A stretch of 64,000 nucleotides of DNA from Pseudomonas sp. GR 6-02 (GCF_001655615.1 NZ_CP011567.1:3915001-3979000); one strand, 5' to 3'; counted from the stretch's first letter, positions 44,872 through 54,153 are shown. The notes: generated by a model from the letters alone, not told the origin. Program-made: numbers and translations.

Positions 44872-45612
44872 ATGACCCGTGCAACTTTCCGCTTCTACGA
44901 GGAGCTCAACGATTTCCTGCCGGCCGAGCGACGGCGGCAGTCCTTCACTTGCGAGTGCGCGCGAGGGGCGACGGTCAAGCACATGATCGAGGCGCTCGGG
45001 ATACCGCACACCGAGGTCGAGATGGTGCTGCTCAACGGCGAGTCGGTGGGCTTCGAGCGGGTGATCTTCGACGGTGACCGGTTGGCGGTGTATCCCAAGT
45101 TCGAAGCGCTGGACATCAGTCCGTTGCTCAAGGTTCGTACGCAACCTTTACGGGTGCTGCGCTTCGTCGCTGATGCGCACCTTGGCGGATTGGCCAGTCT
45201 GCTGCGCATGAGCGGCTTCGACACCCTCTACGACAATGGCTTCGACGATGCCGAGATCGCCGAAATCGCCGCGCAGCAAGGACGCATCGTGCTAACCCGC
45301 GACCGCGAACTGCTCAAGCGGCGGATCATCAGCCACGGCTGTTACGTGCATGCCCTGAAACCGTCGCTGCAGCTGCGCGAATTGTACGAGCGCCTCGACC
45401 TGGCGCGTAGCGCGCGCCCCTTCAGCCTGTGCCTCCATTGCAACCTGCCGCTACACGAGATCAGCCCGGAACTGGCCCGGCCGCAAGTGCCGCCACGCGT
45501 TGGCGTCCTCTATTCGCACTTCCTGCGCTGTGACGCCTGCCAACGGATTTACTGGGAGGGCTCGCACTGGCGCGGCATGTGTGCGCTGTTGGCACCTCTG
45601 CTGGACCGATAG
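44872..45612 (+). CDS. Mut7-C RNase with N-terminal ubiquitin-like domain
   Basis: Protein of 246 residues. Residues 1-85 form a ubiquitin-like domain (MTRATFRFYEELNDFLPAER to LAVYPKFEALDIS), the Mut7-C ubiquitin type related to MoaD/ThiS but internal, without a GG end. Residues 93-245 are the PIN-fold Mut7-C domain: D101 in RFVADAHLGGL and D144 in VLTRDRELLKRR are acidic active-site candidates. Cysteine pairs CLHC (187, 190) and CDAC (220, 223) form a zinc ribbon. It is probably an RNase of unknown target. It follows the two ABC importers on the same strand. A diverged copy of its last 30 or so codons recurs at 49008. Confidence 0.85.
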   Translation: MTRATFRFYEELNDFLPAERRRQSFTCECARGATVKHMIEALGIPHTEVEMVLLNGESVGFERVIFDGDRLAVYPKFEALDISPLLKVRTQPLRVLRFVADAHLGGLASLLRMSGFDTLYDNGFDDAEIAEIAAQQGRIVLTRDRELLKRRIISHGCYVHALKPSLQLRELYERLDLARSARPFSLCLHCNLPLHEISPELARPQVPPRVGVLYSHFLRCDACQRIYWEGSHWRGMCALLAPLLDR

Positions 45613-45686
45613 TCGAGCGCATCGGCTCGGTTGCATGGTCAGGGACAACTGGCTTTTGCATCAGATGGATAACGGCCAGAAGCAGT
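45512..45686. repeat. Direct repeat, left copy (3' end of the Mut7-C gene)
   Basis: These bases, from codon 215 of the Mut7-C gene through about 70 bases past its stop, are repeated in direct orientation at 49008-49160. Shared blocks include ATTCGCACTTCCTGCGCTG, CCAACGGATTTACTGGGAG and ACTGGCTTTTGCATCAG. The left copy keeps the intact gene. Confidence 0.85.
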
Positions 45687-45700
45687 CCTTCGAATGACAG

Positions 45701-47227
45701 TCAGCGCTGAGAATGAACGGCTTTGCTCGAACGAAAGACCAGGTAACTTGCCACCACCAGCACCCATGCAGCAATACCGCCATACAGCATCACCCAGCCA
45801 AACCCATGCGCCAAAGCTGCGTTGGCGACATCGACCGGAATCGTGATCCCTTGGCCAGTCGGCACCAACACGGCAGAGTTGCCGGCCGAAATATTCTCCG
45901 CCAGCCATCTCAGTTGCCCATCATCGGGCGAGCCAGACAACTGGTTGCGCAGGGAAGACAGGATACCTTCCACCAAGATGAATCCCATCAGCGCGATATT
46001 GATTGCAAGGCTGATCATGCGAGCGCTGATATCGATGCCCGATGCCATGCCGGCACGTTCACTGGGCACCGATCCGGTGGTGGTATTGGTCACAGGTGTA
46101 TTGGTCAGCCCCAGTCCGATTCCGGCGATCAGACAGCCTGGAAGCATCGTCAGCCAGCTGGCGTGCGCGACACTGCTGCCCCATTTCATCAGCAGGAACC
46201 CCAATCCTATGGTGAACAAACCTGCGGGAATCACCACGTCAGGTCGATAGCGCAGCGCCAGCCGTTCACCTAACGGGGGAACAACCAGCGTCGGCAGCGT
46301 ATAGGCCAGCAGTGCCAGACCGGTGCCGACACTGGCGTAGCCCAGGCTATTTTGAAAGTACAGCGGCAGGTAAATCATGAACGGCCAGAAGCTGAAGTTC
46401 ATGCCTGCCGACCCTAGCAAGGCACCCGAGAAGCGACGGATGCGCAATACCGAGAAGTCGAACATCGGATCGACATAGCGTCGCTGCGCAACGACAAAGA
46501 CGATAAAGCTGAGCATTGCCACAACCAGACAAGTGATGGCCGAACCGCTGGAGAAACCCTCCCCCGCGCCCTGGGTGATGAACCAGGAAAGGCCAAACAC
46601 TGCCAGTGACAGCGAAATAATGCCCAACACATCCAGCCTGCGACGCTGCGGATCACGTGACTCATCGACACCGGCGATCACCAGCACCAGCGCGAGCACG
46701 GCAATGGGCGCATGCACCAGAAACACCCATTCCCAACTCGACAACGCCACGATAACGGCGCCGATTATCGGGCCAAACCCCAAACCGATACCGAACACGA
46801 TTCCCCAGGCACTGAACGCTTTTCCGCGCGCAACTCCCGACTGGAACCGGTGAGACAGCACGGCCACCTGACAGATCAGCATGGCACCACCGGACATACC
46901 TTGCAGGAAACGGTTTGCGATCAACACACTGGCGCTTTGTGCCCATCCACAGCCCAGTGAGGTAATGCCGAAAAGCACCAGGCTGATGACAAACACTCGC
47001 TTGCGCCCATACCGATCCGCCAATGTGCCGGTGGCCATCAGCACCGTGGTGCAGGCGATGGTGTAGGCATTCATGATCCACTGCATATCTTTGAAATCGC
47101 TGTGCAGAACCGATTCAAGAGTCGGCAGGATTGCCGGCACGCTCGAGATTTCCAAGCCGAACATCAGCGACGCCAGGCACACGGCGGCGATGGTGAAAAT
47201 ATCCTTTTGCGAAGAAGAGAACTGCAT
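45701..47227 (-). CDS. MFS drug transporter, DHA2 family
   Basis: Inner-membrane transporter of 508 residues with about 14 hydrophobic segments. It has LFGITSLGCGWAQSASVLIA and RFLQGMSGGAMLICQVAVLS, the motif-A/C region of QacA/SmvA-like pumps. ATG 47227 has GGA about nine bases upstream. An in-frame extension to 47356 adds a stretch without membrane character. It is divergent from a LysR gene, its likely regulator, and its stop lies close to the left direct repeat. No periplasmic adaptor is encoded nearby. Confidence 0.88.
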   Translation of the reverse strand: MQFSSSQKDIFTIAAVCLASLMFGLEISSVPAILPTLESVLHSDFKDMQWIMNAYTIACTTVLMATGTLADRYGRKRVFVISLVLFGITSLGCGWAQSASVLIANRFLQGMSGGAMLICQVAVLSHRFQSGVARGKAFSAWGIVFGIGLGFGPIIGAVIVALSSWEWVFLVHAPIAVLALVLVIAGVDESRDPQRRRLDVLGIISLSLAVFGLSWFITQGAGEGFSSGSAITCLVVAMLSFIVFVVAQRRYVDPMFDFSVLRIRRFSGALLGSAGMNFSFWPFMIYLPLYFQNSLGYASVGTGLALLAYTLPTLVVPPLGERLALRYRPDVVIPAGLFTIGLGFLLMKWGSSVAHASWLTMLPGCLIAGIGLGLTNTPVTNTTTGSVPSERAGMASGIDISARMISLAINIALMGFILVEGILSSLRNQLSGSPDDGQLRWLAENISAGNSAVLVPTGQGITIPVDVANAALAHGFGWVMLYGGIAAWVLVVASYLVFRSSKAVHSQR

Positions 47228-47420
47228 CGTGATCTTCCAGATCAAGTTGATGGGCACTGGCAAGACCGCTCTGAACGCCGTCAGGAGTAGAGACGCGATA
47301 GCCTCGCCAGCGTCACCCGGCACAAGTCCAAGTGACCGGCCGCATTCTGGAAGCAATTAAAAAATGACAGAAATGATTTAATTTCGTAGGTTTTATTAAT
47401 ATTCGTCATGAGTTGACTTA

Positions 47421-48281
47421 ATGGACTTCGACCCAGCTCTGTTGCGTGCTTTTGTCGCGATCAAGGACACCGGTAGTTTCACTCGTGCCGCAGAGCGGCT
47501 GCATTTGAGCCAGTCAGCGATCAGTCATCAGATCCGGCGTTTGGAAGAACAGGTCGGTACCACGCTATTGGTACGCACTACCCGACGTTTGACACTGACG
47601 GAAGATGGTGAAGATTTTCTGCGCCATGCCGAACAAATCCTCAGAGCACAAGACGCCCTCTCCCGACGTTTCGAAGCGTCGTCGGTATTCGGGGCCGTGC
47701 GCTTCGGTGTGCCAGAAAACTTTATCGGCGACGGCCTGCCGCCGTTACTGACTCGGTTCGCCAGACAATTTCCCGCCGTACGCCTGGATGTAACCGTCGG
47801 CACCTACCTCGATCTGCGCGCACTGGTTGATGCCGACGGGCTCGATCTGGCCGTGGTCATGGCATTGCCGGGCAGCCAGGCCGGCGGTACCGTGCTGCGC
47901 GAAACCCGGTTTGTCTGGGCCGCTGCGCAGAATTTCGAATTTACCGGCGATGCCCCTTTGCCACTGGCGTTTGCCCCAGCACCCTGCTTGCACCGCCAGG
48001 TGGCCGTAGATGCGTTGGAGAGTTCCACCGTAGATTGGCGGGTCGCCTTTACCTCTCCAAGTCAACAAGGACTGAGAGCGGCGGTATTGGCGGGACTTAC
48101 CGTCACCGCTCTACCGCTGGGCGATCTAGAGCCTGGCATGGTGGTCATTGACGGCCAACATGGCCTGCCACCGCTGCTGGATGCTGATTTCAGACTGATA
48201 TGGAGTGTCACGGGAAAGACGCCCGCGGCCAATGCATTTGGACAACTGCTGGTGGAGATGTCTGAGTTGCCATCGATCTAG
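47421..48281 (+). CDS. LysR-family transcriptional regulator
   Basis: Protein of 286 residues with a standard helix-turn-helix (FVAIKDTGSFTRAAERLHLS, QSAISHQIRRLEEQVGTTLL) and a substrate-binding domain starting near FGVPENFIGDGLPPLL. It is divergent from the MFS gene, with 193 bp between starts and an AT-rich spacer, so it most likely controls that pump. A LysE-family exporter follows on the same strand. Confidence 0.9.
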   Translation: MDFDPALLRAFVAIKDTGSFTRAAERLHLSQSAISHQIRRLEEQVGTTLLVRTTRRLTLTEDGEDFLRHAEQILRAQDALSRRFEASSVFGAVRFGVPENFIGDGLPPLLTRFARQFPAVRLDVTVGTYLDLRALVDADGLDLAVVMALPGSQAGGTVLRETRFVWAAAQNFEFTGDAPLPLAFAPAPCLHRQVAVDALESSTVDWRVAFTSPSQQGLRAAVLAGLTVTALPLGDLEPGMVVIDGQHGLPPLLDADFRLIWSVTGKTPAANAFGQLLVEMSELPSI

Positions 48282-48378
48282 AACAAACTGACTACCATTG
48301 GCATTTCAGGTAAGTGCCCTGCTCTTAGAACACTCATTTGCGTAATGAACACCGTCCACAGGACTCGCGAGGAAACAC

Positions 48379-48993
48379 ATGATTGATGGTTCCGCCGTTT
48401 TGACGGTCTTTTTGGTCTACTTGGCCGGTGTCGTTATCCCTGGGCCAAATTTCGTTGCAGTGGTCCATAAAGCGGTAGCTGCTACACGGTCAGAAGCTCT
48501 GGCCTTGGTAGCAGGCATCGTACTGGTCAATTTGTTCTGGTCCACCTGTGCAATTGCAGGTCTCGGGGTTGTATTTGCTGCGCTCCCTTGGGCTGCGCTT
48601 GTTGTAAAAGTTCTGGGCGCCGCCTACCTGATGTGGTTCGGATTCCGACTGCTGATCAACGCGGGGAAGAATGCGCTTGGCCCGCTAAATGATTCCGTCG
48701 CCGGTAGTTGCCGGCAGTCCTTCATTCAGGGGGTGGTTACCAACATCGGCAACCCCAAGTCCATGGCCTTCTATGCCGCTGTTTTTTCAGCAGCAGCCCC
48801 CGCCCACGTTTCACCAGGCACGTTTTTGTCGATGCTGGCAGTTGTCGTGGTGATTTCAATGACCTGGTATGGAATGGTTGCAATCACTCTTTCGCAACCC
48901 AAGATTGCGTCCGCGTATCAAGGGAGGAAAAAAGCTATCGATCGACTGTGCGGCGGTTTGATTTTGTCTCTGGGGGGCCGCCAGTTGGTTTAG
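48379..48993 (+). CDS. LysE/RhtB-family amino acid exporter
   Basis: Membrane protein of 204 residues with about six hydrophobic segments. It has the family start FLVYLAGVVIPGPNFVAVVH and the SFIQGVVTNIGNPKSMAFYA block after helix three. It exports amino acids or homoserine lactone-type compounds. The end IDRLCGGLILSLGGRQLV is near the usual LysE end, and the gene stops 15 bp before the right direct repeat begins. Confidence 0.85.
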   Translation: MIDGSAVLTVFLVYLAGVVIPGPNFVAVVHKAVAATRSEALALVAGIVLVNLFWSTCAIAGLGVVFAALPWAALVVKVLGAAYLMWFGFRLLINAGKNALGPLNDSVAGSCRQSFIQGVVTNIGNPKSMAFYAAVFSAAAPAHVSPGTFLSMLAVVVVISMTWYGMVAITLSQPKIASAYQGRKKAIDRLCGGLILSLGGRQLV

Positions 48994-49007
48994 CAATCCC
49001 ACGATTG

Positions 49008-49160
49008 ATTCGCACTTCCTGCGCTGCGACGCCCGCCAACGGATTTACTGGGAGGTTCGCACTGGCGCGGCACTGCTGGCACCTCTGCAGGACCGATAGC
49101 CGGCTGCGTTGTCAGGGAAAACTGGCTTTTGCATCAGGTAGATAACGGCCAATAGCTGCC
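49008..49160 (+). pseudogene. Diverged copy of the Mut7-C gene 3' end (right direct repeat)
   Basis: The DNA reads like codons 215 onward of the Mut7-C gene (SHFLRCDA then RQRIYWEVRTG with substitutions), including the sequence after its stop (ACTGGCTTTTGCATCAG, GATAACGGCC). Small deletions break the frame, and there is no upstream part of the gene. It is the right-hand partner of the repeat at 45512. Confidence 0.8.
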
Positions 49161-49654
49161 TGTCGTCACAAGCCGAAATCGCCCCATAGCGGCCGTTTGC
49201 GGACAGTGGCTCACAGTCATGAGGAGTCTATCCGGCAGAAGCGACCGGGGATTTTCATCACTAGCAAACCAGGATAGGTGCGCCGCGTCCAACAGCTTGG
49301 TTAATAGGATGACCTCTTTCGTGCCTAAGGTCCTGCCAGCATCGCCGCCAGCAAGCTCGCAAGAAGTTGCGACCTTTTATCGAGCGAGGCGATCACGCTA
49401 ATCGTCCTGCCGAATTCAAGGACGGAATTGCCCGCTAATACATACTGTGCTTGTAGACGTTAAACAAACAGAAGAGCAATACCACGCAGGCAGGATGAAC
49501 AAGACACCATGTGGTTGCTGGGCCAGCCGACTGAAGACCGACGTAGTCGTCCTTGTCGGCTGCTGAACTAAAATGGGCGGGATATCCACTCTTTTTTGGA
49601 CGAGGATGCCTGTAATCACTTAGCGGGAGACACGCATTCGCTACCCACCGCAGG
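49161..49654. other. Region without a supportable gene
   Basis: Short open frames occur here, for example 49219-49401, but none resembles a known protein or has a clear ribosome-binding site. The DNA looks like decayed sequence between the right direct repeat and the SDR gene. Confidence 0.4.
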
Positions 49655-50377
49655 TCAATGGAGCAGACGTGCAGGTGAGACGATATTGGGCGCCGCTGCT
49701 ACCCGACTGAGCAATTCCAACCGGGCAACCTCGAATTTATTCCATATCACCCGATCGGCAAACTTGGGTAGCGAGATGGCTTCTCCAGAATCAAAATCCT
49801 CTAGCGCGGCATCCACAATGGCCACTGCGCTTTGATATTGGATCTGCTGTGAACCTGCATACAAAATTGCTTGAACTCGTACTGCGACTTTATTGAAATG
49901 CTGCCGCAGCGCGTGGGATAGCGAGAGTAAAAAAGCGCTGTTCGCCGACTCAATGGCAGCACCGGAACTCGCCTCGAACACGGGCACCAGATTGATAACC
50001 GTTCCGGCGCCCCTCTTTACGAAACCATTTGCCAATGCGTAGAACAAGCGTACGGGAGCAGTGATCCCCAAGGCGATTGTGGCCCCTATCTCATTTTCCT
50101 CAGTGATGTCGTGATGGTTGATGAGCAATGTGATACTGGCGTCCTGGCTTAACAAGGCCTCGATGCGGACAACTTCGGCGGACACTGCCAAATCAGCATT
50201 CAGCACTTCCACCGATCGTCCGCTGGAGTCAGTGAGCGCTGCAGCAAGCGTCATTAATTGCGGCCGATCCACCGCAATTAAAATCAAGTCGTAGCCCCGC
50301 TGAGTCAGTCGGTGGGCGAAAGCTATGCCTATTGCTGTACCAGCGCCGGTTATAACGGCCGTGCCTTTATGAGTCAT
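49655..50377 (-). CDS. Degenerate short-chain dehydrogenase
   Basis: SDR-fold protein of 240 residues. The dinucleotide-binding turn is kept (ITGAGTAIGIAFAHRL), but the active site is not: the NNAG motif reads NHHD (residues 87-90), the catalytic Ser region reads VINLVPVFE, and the YxxxK pair is replaced by E143 and S147 in AAIESANSAFLLSLS. It is therefore probably not an oxidoreductase in the classical sense. It is divergent from the GlxA-like regulator at 50683. It may be a regulator-like relic or be decaying. Confidence 0.7.
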   Translation of the reverse strand: MTHKGTAVITGAGTAIGIAFAHRLTQRGYDLILIAVDRPQLMTLAAALTDSSGRSVEVLNADLAVSAEVVRIEALLSQDASITLLINHHDITEENEIGATIALGITAPVRLFYALANGFVKRGAGTVINLVPVFEASSGAAIESANSAFLLSLSHALRQHFNKVAVRVQAILYAGSQQIQYQSAVAIVDAALEDFDSGEAISLPKFADRVIWNKFEVARLELLSRVAAAPNIVSPARLLH

Positions 50378-50682
50378 GCGGTTTGCTCCAAAGGCGGTGC
50401 ATGAAATAGGGCCAGAGTATTGAACGCCCGTATGTCGGTAAAGGCCGTAAAACCATCATTTTCGGCCTTGGTCTGGTCAAGTTTATGGCCGAAAATATTG
50501 GCGTTCCGAAGTTTCTCGTACCTCAGTATCGGCCTTACTGAATTTATCCGGCGCAAAACGCTAACCCCCTCGAAATCGCGGTTCTGCTTGCAGTCCCGCG
50601 ATTTTCGCGCATGCTAACGTTTCGCCTGTCACCAGACATCCATGCCTCAAGCCAGTGTTCAACTGGGCGAACGGGAGTTTTT

Positions 50683-51627
50683 ATGCAAAGTGTGGCGTTA
50701 ATCGTACGGCCCGATTTTCAAGTGATGAGCCTTGCCGCGCTTTCAGCTTTCGAGTTTGCCAACCTGGCCGCGGGTGAAAAACTCTACGACATCAGTGTGC
50801 TATCCGAGCATGGTGGCTTGGTCGCCAGCTCCCTGTTCACGTCGGTTGATACTCAGCAGTTCAACAAGACTGATTTCGATACTGTCTTGATCAGCGGTGC
50901 AATGGATCGCAGTTCGGCGTCGGACGGTATTCACTCATTTCTGGTTGAAGCCAATGCACATTCACGGCGGGTAGGCGCTTTGTGCGTCGGTGCTTTCGCG
51001 CTTGCCGAGTCCAGATTGCTCGATGGACGTCGAGCCACAGTGCACTGGGCTCGCGCCAAGGAAATGCGCGATAGATTCCCCGCAATTAAAGTAGAAGAAG
51101 ATCGCATCTTCATCATCGATGGCAAGATCTGGACCTCGGCAGGCATGACCGCTGCGCTCGATTTAACCATCGGTATGGTCGAGAAGGATTACGGTGCCGC
51201 GCTGGCCCGGACCGTCTCGCAGCGGCTGGTGCTATACCATCGCCGCGCGGGTGGGCAGTCCCAGCATTCGGCGATGCTGGAACTGAGTCCGAGCTCCGAC
51301 CGCATTCAGCAATCGCTGGACTTTGCTCGAAAAAACCTGCGTCGCGACCTTTCCGTAGAAGACCTGGCGGATGCGGCGTGCCTGAGTCCTCGGCAATTCA
51401 GTCGAAGCTTTCGCGAGCAAACCGGAAGCTCCCCCGCCAAGGCCATTGAGAATCTACGTCTGGAGGCCGCCCGATTGATGATCGAACAGGGGCGACTAAC
51501 GCTTGAAGCGGTGGCCTCGGAGACCGGCTTTGGCGACCGTGAGCGTATGCGTCGGGCCTTCCTGCGCGTATATGGTCAATCCCCGCAATCGTTGCGCCGG
51601 ACCTTCGGTTCCAACGCTGAGGTATAA
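50683..51627 (+). CDS. GlxA-family regulator (DJ-1/PfpI domain plus AraC domain)
   Basis: Protein of 314 residues. Residues about 1-190 are a DJ-1/PfpI (class I amidotransferase-like) domain with GALCVGAFALAESRLLDGRR, the nucleophile-elbow cysteine kept in VGALCVGAF. Residues about 215-314 are an AraC-type DNA-binding domain with LSVEDLADAACLSPRQFSRS and EAVASETGFGDRERMRRAFL. ATG 50683 has GGGAG six bases upstream. Members respond to amino-acid derivatives or betaine metabolites. Its likely targets are the divergent SDR or nearby pump, not known. Confidence 0.88.
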   Translation: MQSVALIVRPDFQVMSLAALSAFEFANLAAGEKLYDISVLSEHGGLVASSLFTSVDTQQFNKTDFDTVLISGAMDRSSASDGIHSFLVEANAHSRRVGALCVGAFALAESRLLDGRRATVHWARAKEMRDRFPAIKVEEDRIFIIDGKIWTSAGMTAALDLTIGMVEKDYGAALARTVSQRLVLYHRRAGGQSQHSAMLELSPSSDRIQQSLDFARKNLRRDLSVEDLADAACLSPRQFSRSFREQTGSSPAKAIENLRLEAARLMIEQGRLTLEAVASETGFGDRERMRRAFLRVYGQSPQSLRRTFGSNAEV

Positions 51628-51648
51628 GCTTCTATTTTTTCGCAGCAG

Positions 51649-51677
51649 AATAACGGCGGCCATTGGCCGCCGTTATT
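51649..51677. terminator. Bidirectional terminator
   Basis: A perfect palindrome with arms AATAACGGCGGCCA and TGGCCGCCGTTATT closes the convergent GlxA-like and MFS genes. On the plus strand T-rich sequence follows loosely and on the minus strand a T-rich run (TATTTTTTC complement region) is only partial, so efficiency is uncertain. Confidence 0.65.
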
Positions 51678-51714
51678 CATTCTTGGAACACTACTTTTAG
51701 AGCGTGTAGATTAT

Positions 51715-52926
51715 TTAATTTAAAGGTTGAAGTTGCGGTGCAGGTCGGCGGCCGGATGTGTAGGCCAAGGCCAAGGCCGTTGCTGCGCAGAGGGCACTGA
51801 CAAAGCCAAGGTTGGCCAATGAGCTGTAGTGCAATGTCAGAGAGCCGAGACCCGCAGCCAGTGAGAAACCGAGGTACATGAAGGAGGCGTTGAGCGACAA
51901 CACCACTGGCGCGCTCGCAACGCCGGCCACGCCGACCAGCGTGGTTTGCTGTGCAGGATAAAAAGCCCAGTGCGCCACGCCCCAGGCAGCGATGGCGAGG
52001 ACTATCGGCACAATTACAAACTGTCTGCCGATAAAGTGCGGCGCCAGCGACAGGACGACGAATGCGGTAGTGGATGTCGCCAACGCTGGCAGGATCACTG
52101 CGCGCGGACCTCTTCGGTCTACCGCCCGGCCGCTGATGGCCAGGCCGATTGCGGCTGAAACACCCCAGCCAAATAGCACGAAACCTATTGCCGGGCCATT
52201 TATAAGGGTGGTGGCCTCCAAAAGCGGAGCGAGATAGGTGTAAGTGGTGTAGCTCGCCATCGCCCACAACGTAGTGATCAGCAACGTATGCAATACCGCA
52301 GGCTGAGCCGCAGTTGAAATTCGCTGGCGCAGGCTGGCAGTAGCGAGTCCGGTTCCTATCTCGCGTGGAAGGCCTATCAGCAAACCGGCAACGGCCAACG
52401 CGGCAATGATCGCGACGCTGCCGAACGTGGCGCGCCAACCCATTGCCGCCCCCAGTACCGTGCCCGCCGGAACTCCCAGGGCAATGGCAAGCGACAGGCC
52501 ACCGTTGACGATAGCGATGGCGCGGCCACGCTGTTCGGGCGGCACGACCACGCTGGCCAGTGCGTTCGCACCGGGTACATACACTGCCGCCGCGAGTGCC
52601 AGCACCACTCTCGCGGCCATCAACGACCAATAGCCACTGGCCGTGAAGGCCAGCAGATTGGCCAGCGCAAATATCGCCATGGCACCGATCAGCAGCCTGC
52701 GCCGGTTCAGGTTCCCGGTCAGCGCAGCCAGCACTGGAGAGCTCAGTGCATAGGCCAGAGCAAATACCGTGACCAACTGACCCGCCGTGGCAACGCTAAC
52801 GCCAAGATCCTTCGCCATTCCGGGAAGCAAGCCCGCGATCATGAAGCTTTCGGTACCGACGGCAAACGTGCCTAAGGCCAGCCAATACAGCGGCCGGTTG
52901 CTTTTGATGAATTGGGTTGAGTTCAT
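51715..52926 (-). CDS. MFS transporter, DHA1 (AraJ-like) family
   Basis: Inner-membrane transporter of 403 residues with about 12 hydrophobic segments. GTFAVGTESFMIAGLLPGMA and ALAYALSSPVLAALTGNLNR are typical of the AraJ/sugar-efflux and chloramphenicol-efflux DHA1 group. It starts at the ATG at 52926. The Old Yellow Enzyme gene upstream ends in a good terminator at 52979-53002, so the pump has its own promoter. Confidence 0.88.
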   Translation of the reverse strand: MNSTQFIKSNRPLYWLALGTFAVGTESFMIAGLLPGMAKDLGVSVATAGQLVTVFALAYALSSPVLAALTGNLNRRRLLIGAMAIFALANLLAFTASGYWSLMAARVVLALAAAVYVPGANALASVVVPPEQRGRAIAIVNGGLSLAIALGVPAGTVLGAAMGWRATFGSVAIIAALAVAGLLIGLPREIGTGLATASLRQRISTAAQPAVLHTLLITTLWAMASYTTYTYLAPLLEATTLINGPAIGFVLFGWGVSAAIGLAISGRAVDRRGPRAVILPALATSTTAFVVLSLAPHFIGRQFVIVPIVLAIAAWGVAHWAFYPAQQTTLVGVAGVASAPVVLSLNASFMYLGFSLAAGLGSLTLHYSSLANLGFVSALCAATALALAYTSGRRPAPQLQPLN

Positions 52927-52978
52927 GGTATTCCAGCTGTGAAAAAGTGATGGCGCCCTGTAGATCGCGTGTACACAT

Positions 52979-53002
52979 AAAAAAGCCCCCGCGAGGGGGC
53001 TT
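52979..53002 (-). terminator. Rho-independent terminator of the Old Yellow Enzyme gene
   Basis: On the minus strand GCCCCCTCGCGGGGGC forms a 7-bp GC stem with a 2-base loop, followed by six T residues (complement of 52979-52984). It lies 45 bp after the stop of the gene at 53047. Confidence 0.85.
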
Positions 53003-53046
53003 CGTTTGGTCTCTGCGCTAAAGCAACTCGAGCTTGGCGAAAGACG

Positions 53047-54153
53047 TTACGCAATCGCTTCTTCTTTATAGAACTCGTAGTCGGTGTAACCCACCTCGGT
53101 ACCGCCAAAAAAGGTCGGACGATCATAAGCGTTCAGTGGCAGATTGTGACGCAGACGCTCCGGCAAATCCGGGTTGGCGATGAAGTGGCGACCGAAGGCC
53201 ACCAGGTCGGCGTCGCCCGCCTGAATGATGGCCTCGGCGGATTCGCCGTTGAAGCCACCGGCAGCAATGATCACGCCTTTGTAGTGTTTGCGCATCAGTT
53301 GGGCTGCGACCGGCGCCGGGTCGGCATTCTCGTCCTCGATGTTGCCCAGGATGCGCGGCTCGATCAGGTGCATGTAAGCCAGGTTCAGCGGCGCCAGCCG
53401 TTGTGCGACGTAGGTAAACAGGCCTTCTGGATCGCTGTCCCCCATGTCACCCCAGGTGCCGCTCGGGCCAACACGTACGGCCACACGGTCACTGCCCCAC
53501 ACCGAAATCAGCGCGTTGGTCACTTCCAGCAGGAAGCGAGCGCGGTTTTCGAACGAGCCGCCGTAAATGTCGGTGCGCTTGTTGCTGTTGTCCTGCAGGA
53601 ACTGGTCGATCAAATAGCCGTTGGCGCCATGCAGTTCCACGCCGTCAAAACCGGCTTTCACGCCGCGCTCGGCAGCGCTGCGGAAGTTTTCTACCAGATC
53701 TGCGATCTCTTCGATGGTCAGCGCGCGGTTCGGGGTATTGGGTACCCAACCTTCGGTAGTGTAAGCAACGCCGCCGTGCAGGACTTCCGATGGGCCGACG
53801 GGGATGCTGCCTGCAGGCTGCACGTCGACATTGGATTGGCGACCCGCATGATAAAGCTGCAGAAAGATCTTGCCGCCTTTAGCGTGCACGGCGTCAGTGA
53901 CGTGTTTCCAGCCCACGATCTGGCTGTCGTCGAACAGGCCTGGTGCGCCGAGATAGCCGTTGCCGTTTGGCGCGGCGATGGTGGCTTCACCGATCAGGAA
54001 ACCGCCTTCGGAAGTGCGCTGGGCGTAGTACTCGGCCATCAGGGCGCCAGGACGAGCGCCATCTTCGGCACGCATGCGGGTCAGCGGTGCCAATACAATG
54101 CGGTGGGCGAAGGTGAACCGCCCGACTTTAACTGGGGAATGAAGTTTGGACAT
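53047..54153 (-). CDS. Old Yellow Enzyme family NADH:flavin oxidoreductase
   Basis: FMN-dependent ene-reductase of 368 residues (NemA/xenobiotic reductase type). The substrate-binding pair His/Asn and the tyrosine lie in GVELHGANGYLIDQFLQD (H175, N178, Y180). The FMN-contact threonine is in LAPLTRMRA (T25), and GRHFIANPDLPERL is the C-terminal phosphate-binding part. It reduces activated alkenes, nitroesters or quinones with NAD(P)H. It precedes the SDR and hydrolase genes at 54390-55885 only across a 237-bp gap, so it need not be co-transcribed. Confidence 0.93.
   Translation of the reverse strand: MSKLHSPVKVGRFTFAHRIVLAPLTRMRAEDGARPGALMAEYYAQRTSEGGFLIGEATIAAPNGNGYLGAPGLFDDSQIVGWKHVTDAVHAKGGKIFLQLYHAGRQSNVDVQPAGSIPVGPSEVLHGGVAYTTEGWVPNTPNRALTIEEIADLVENFRSAAERGVKAGFDGVELHGANGYLIDQFLQDNSNKRTDIYGGSFENRARFLLEVTNALISVWGSDRVAVRVGPSGTWGDMGDSDPEGLFTYVAQRLAPLNLAYMHLIEPRILGNIEDENADPAPVAAQLMRKHYKGVIIAAGGFNGESAEAIIQAGDADLVAFGRHFIANPDLPERLRHNLPLNAYDRPTFFGGTEVGYTDYEFYKEEAIA

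Noticed and set aside
49219..49401. Sixty-codon frame in the decayed region
   Set aside because: No ribosome-binding site, no known family and no supporting neighbour.
50374..50556. Short minus-strand frame overlapping the SDR start by ATGA
   Set aside because: The overlap looks like coupling, but the product resembles nothing, and there is no good ribosome-binding site.
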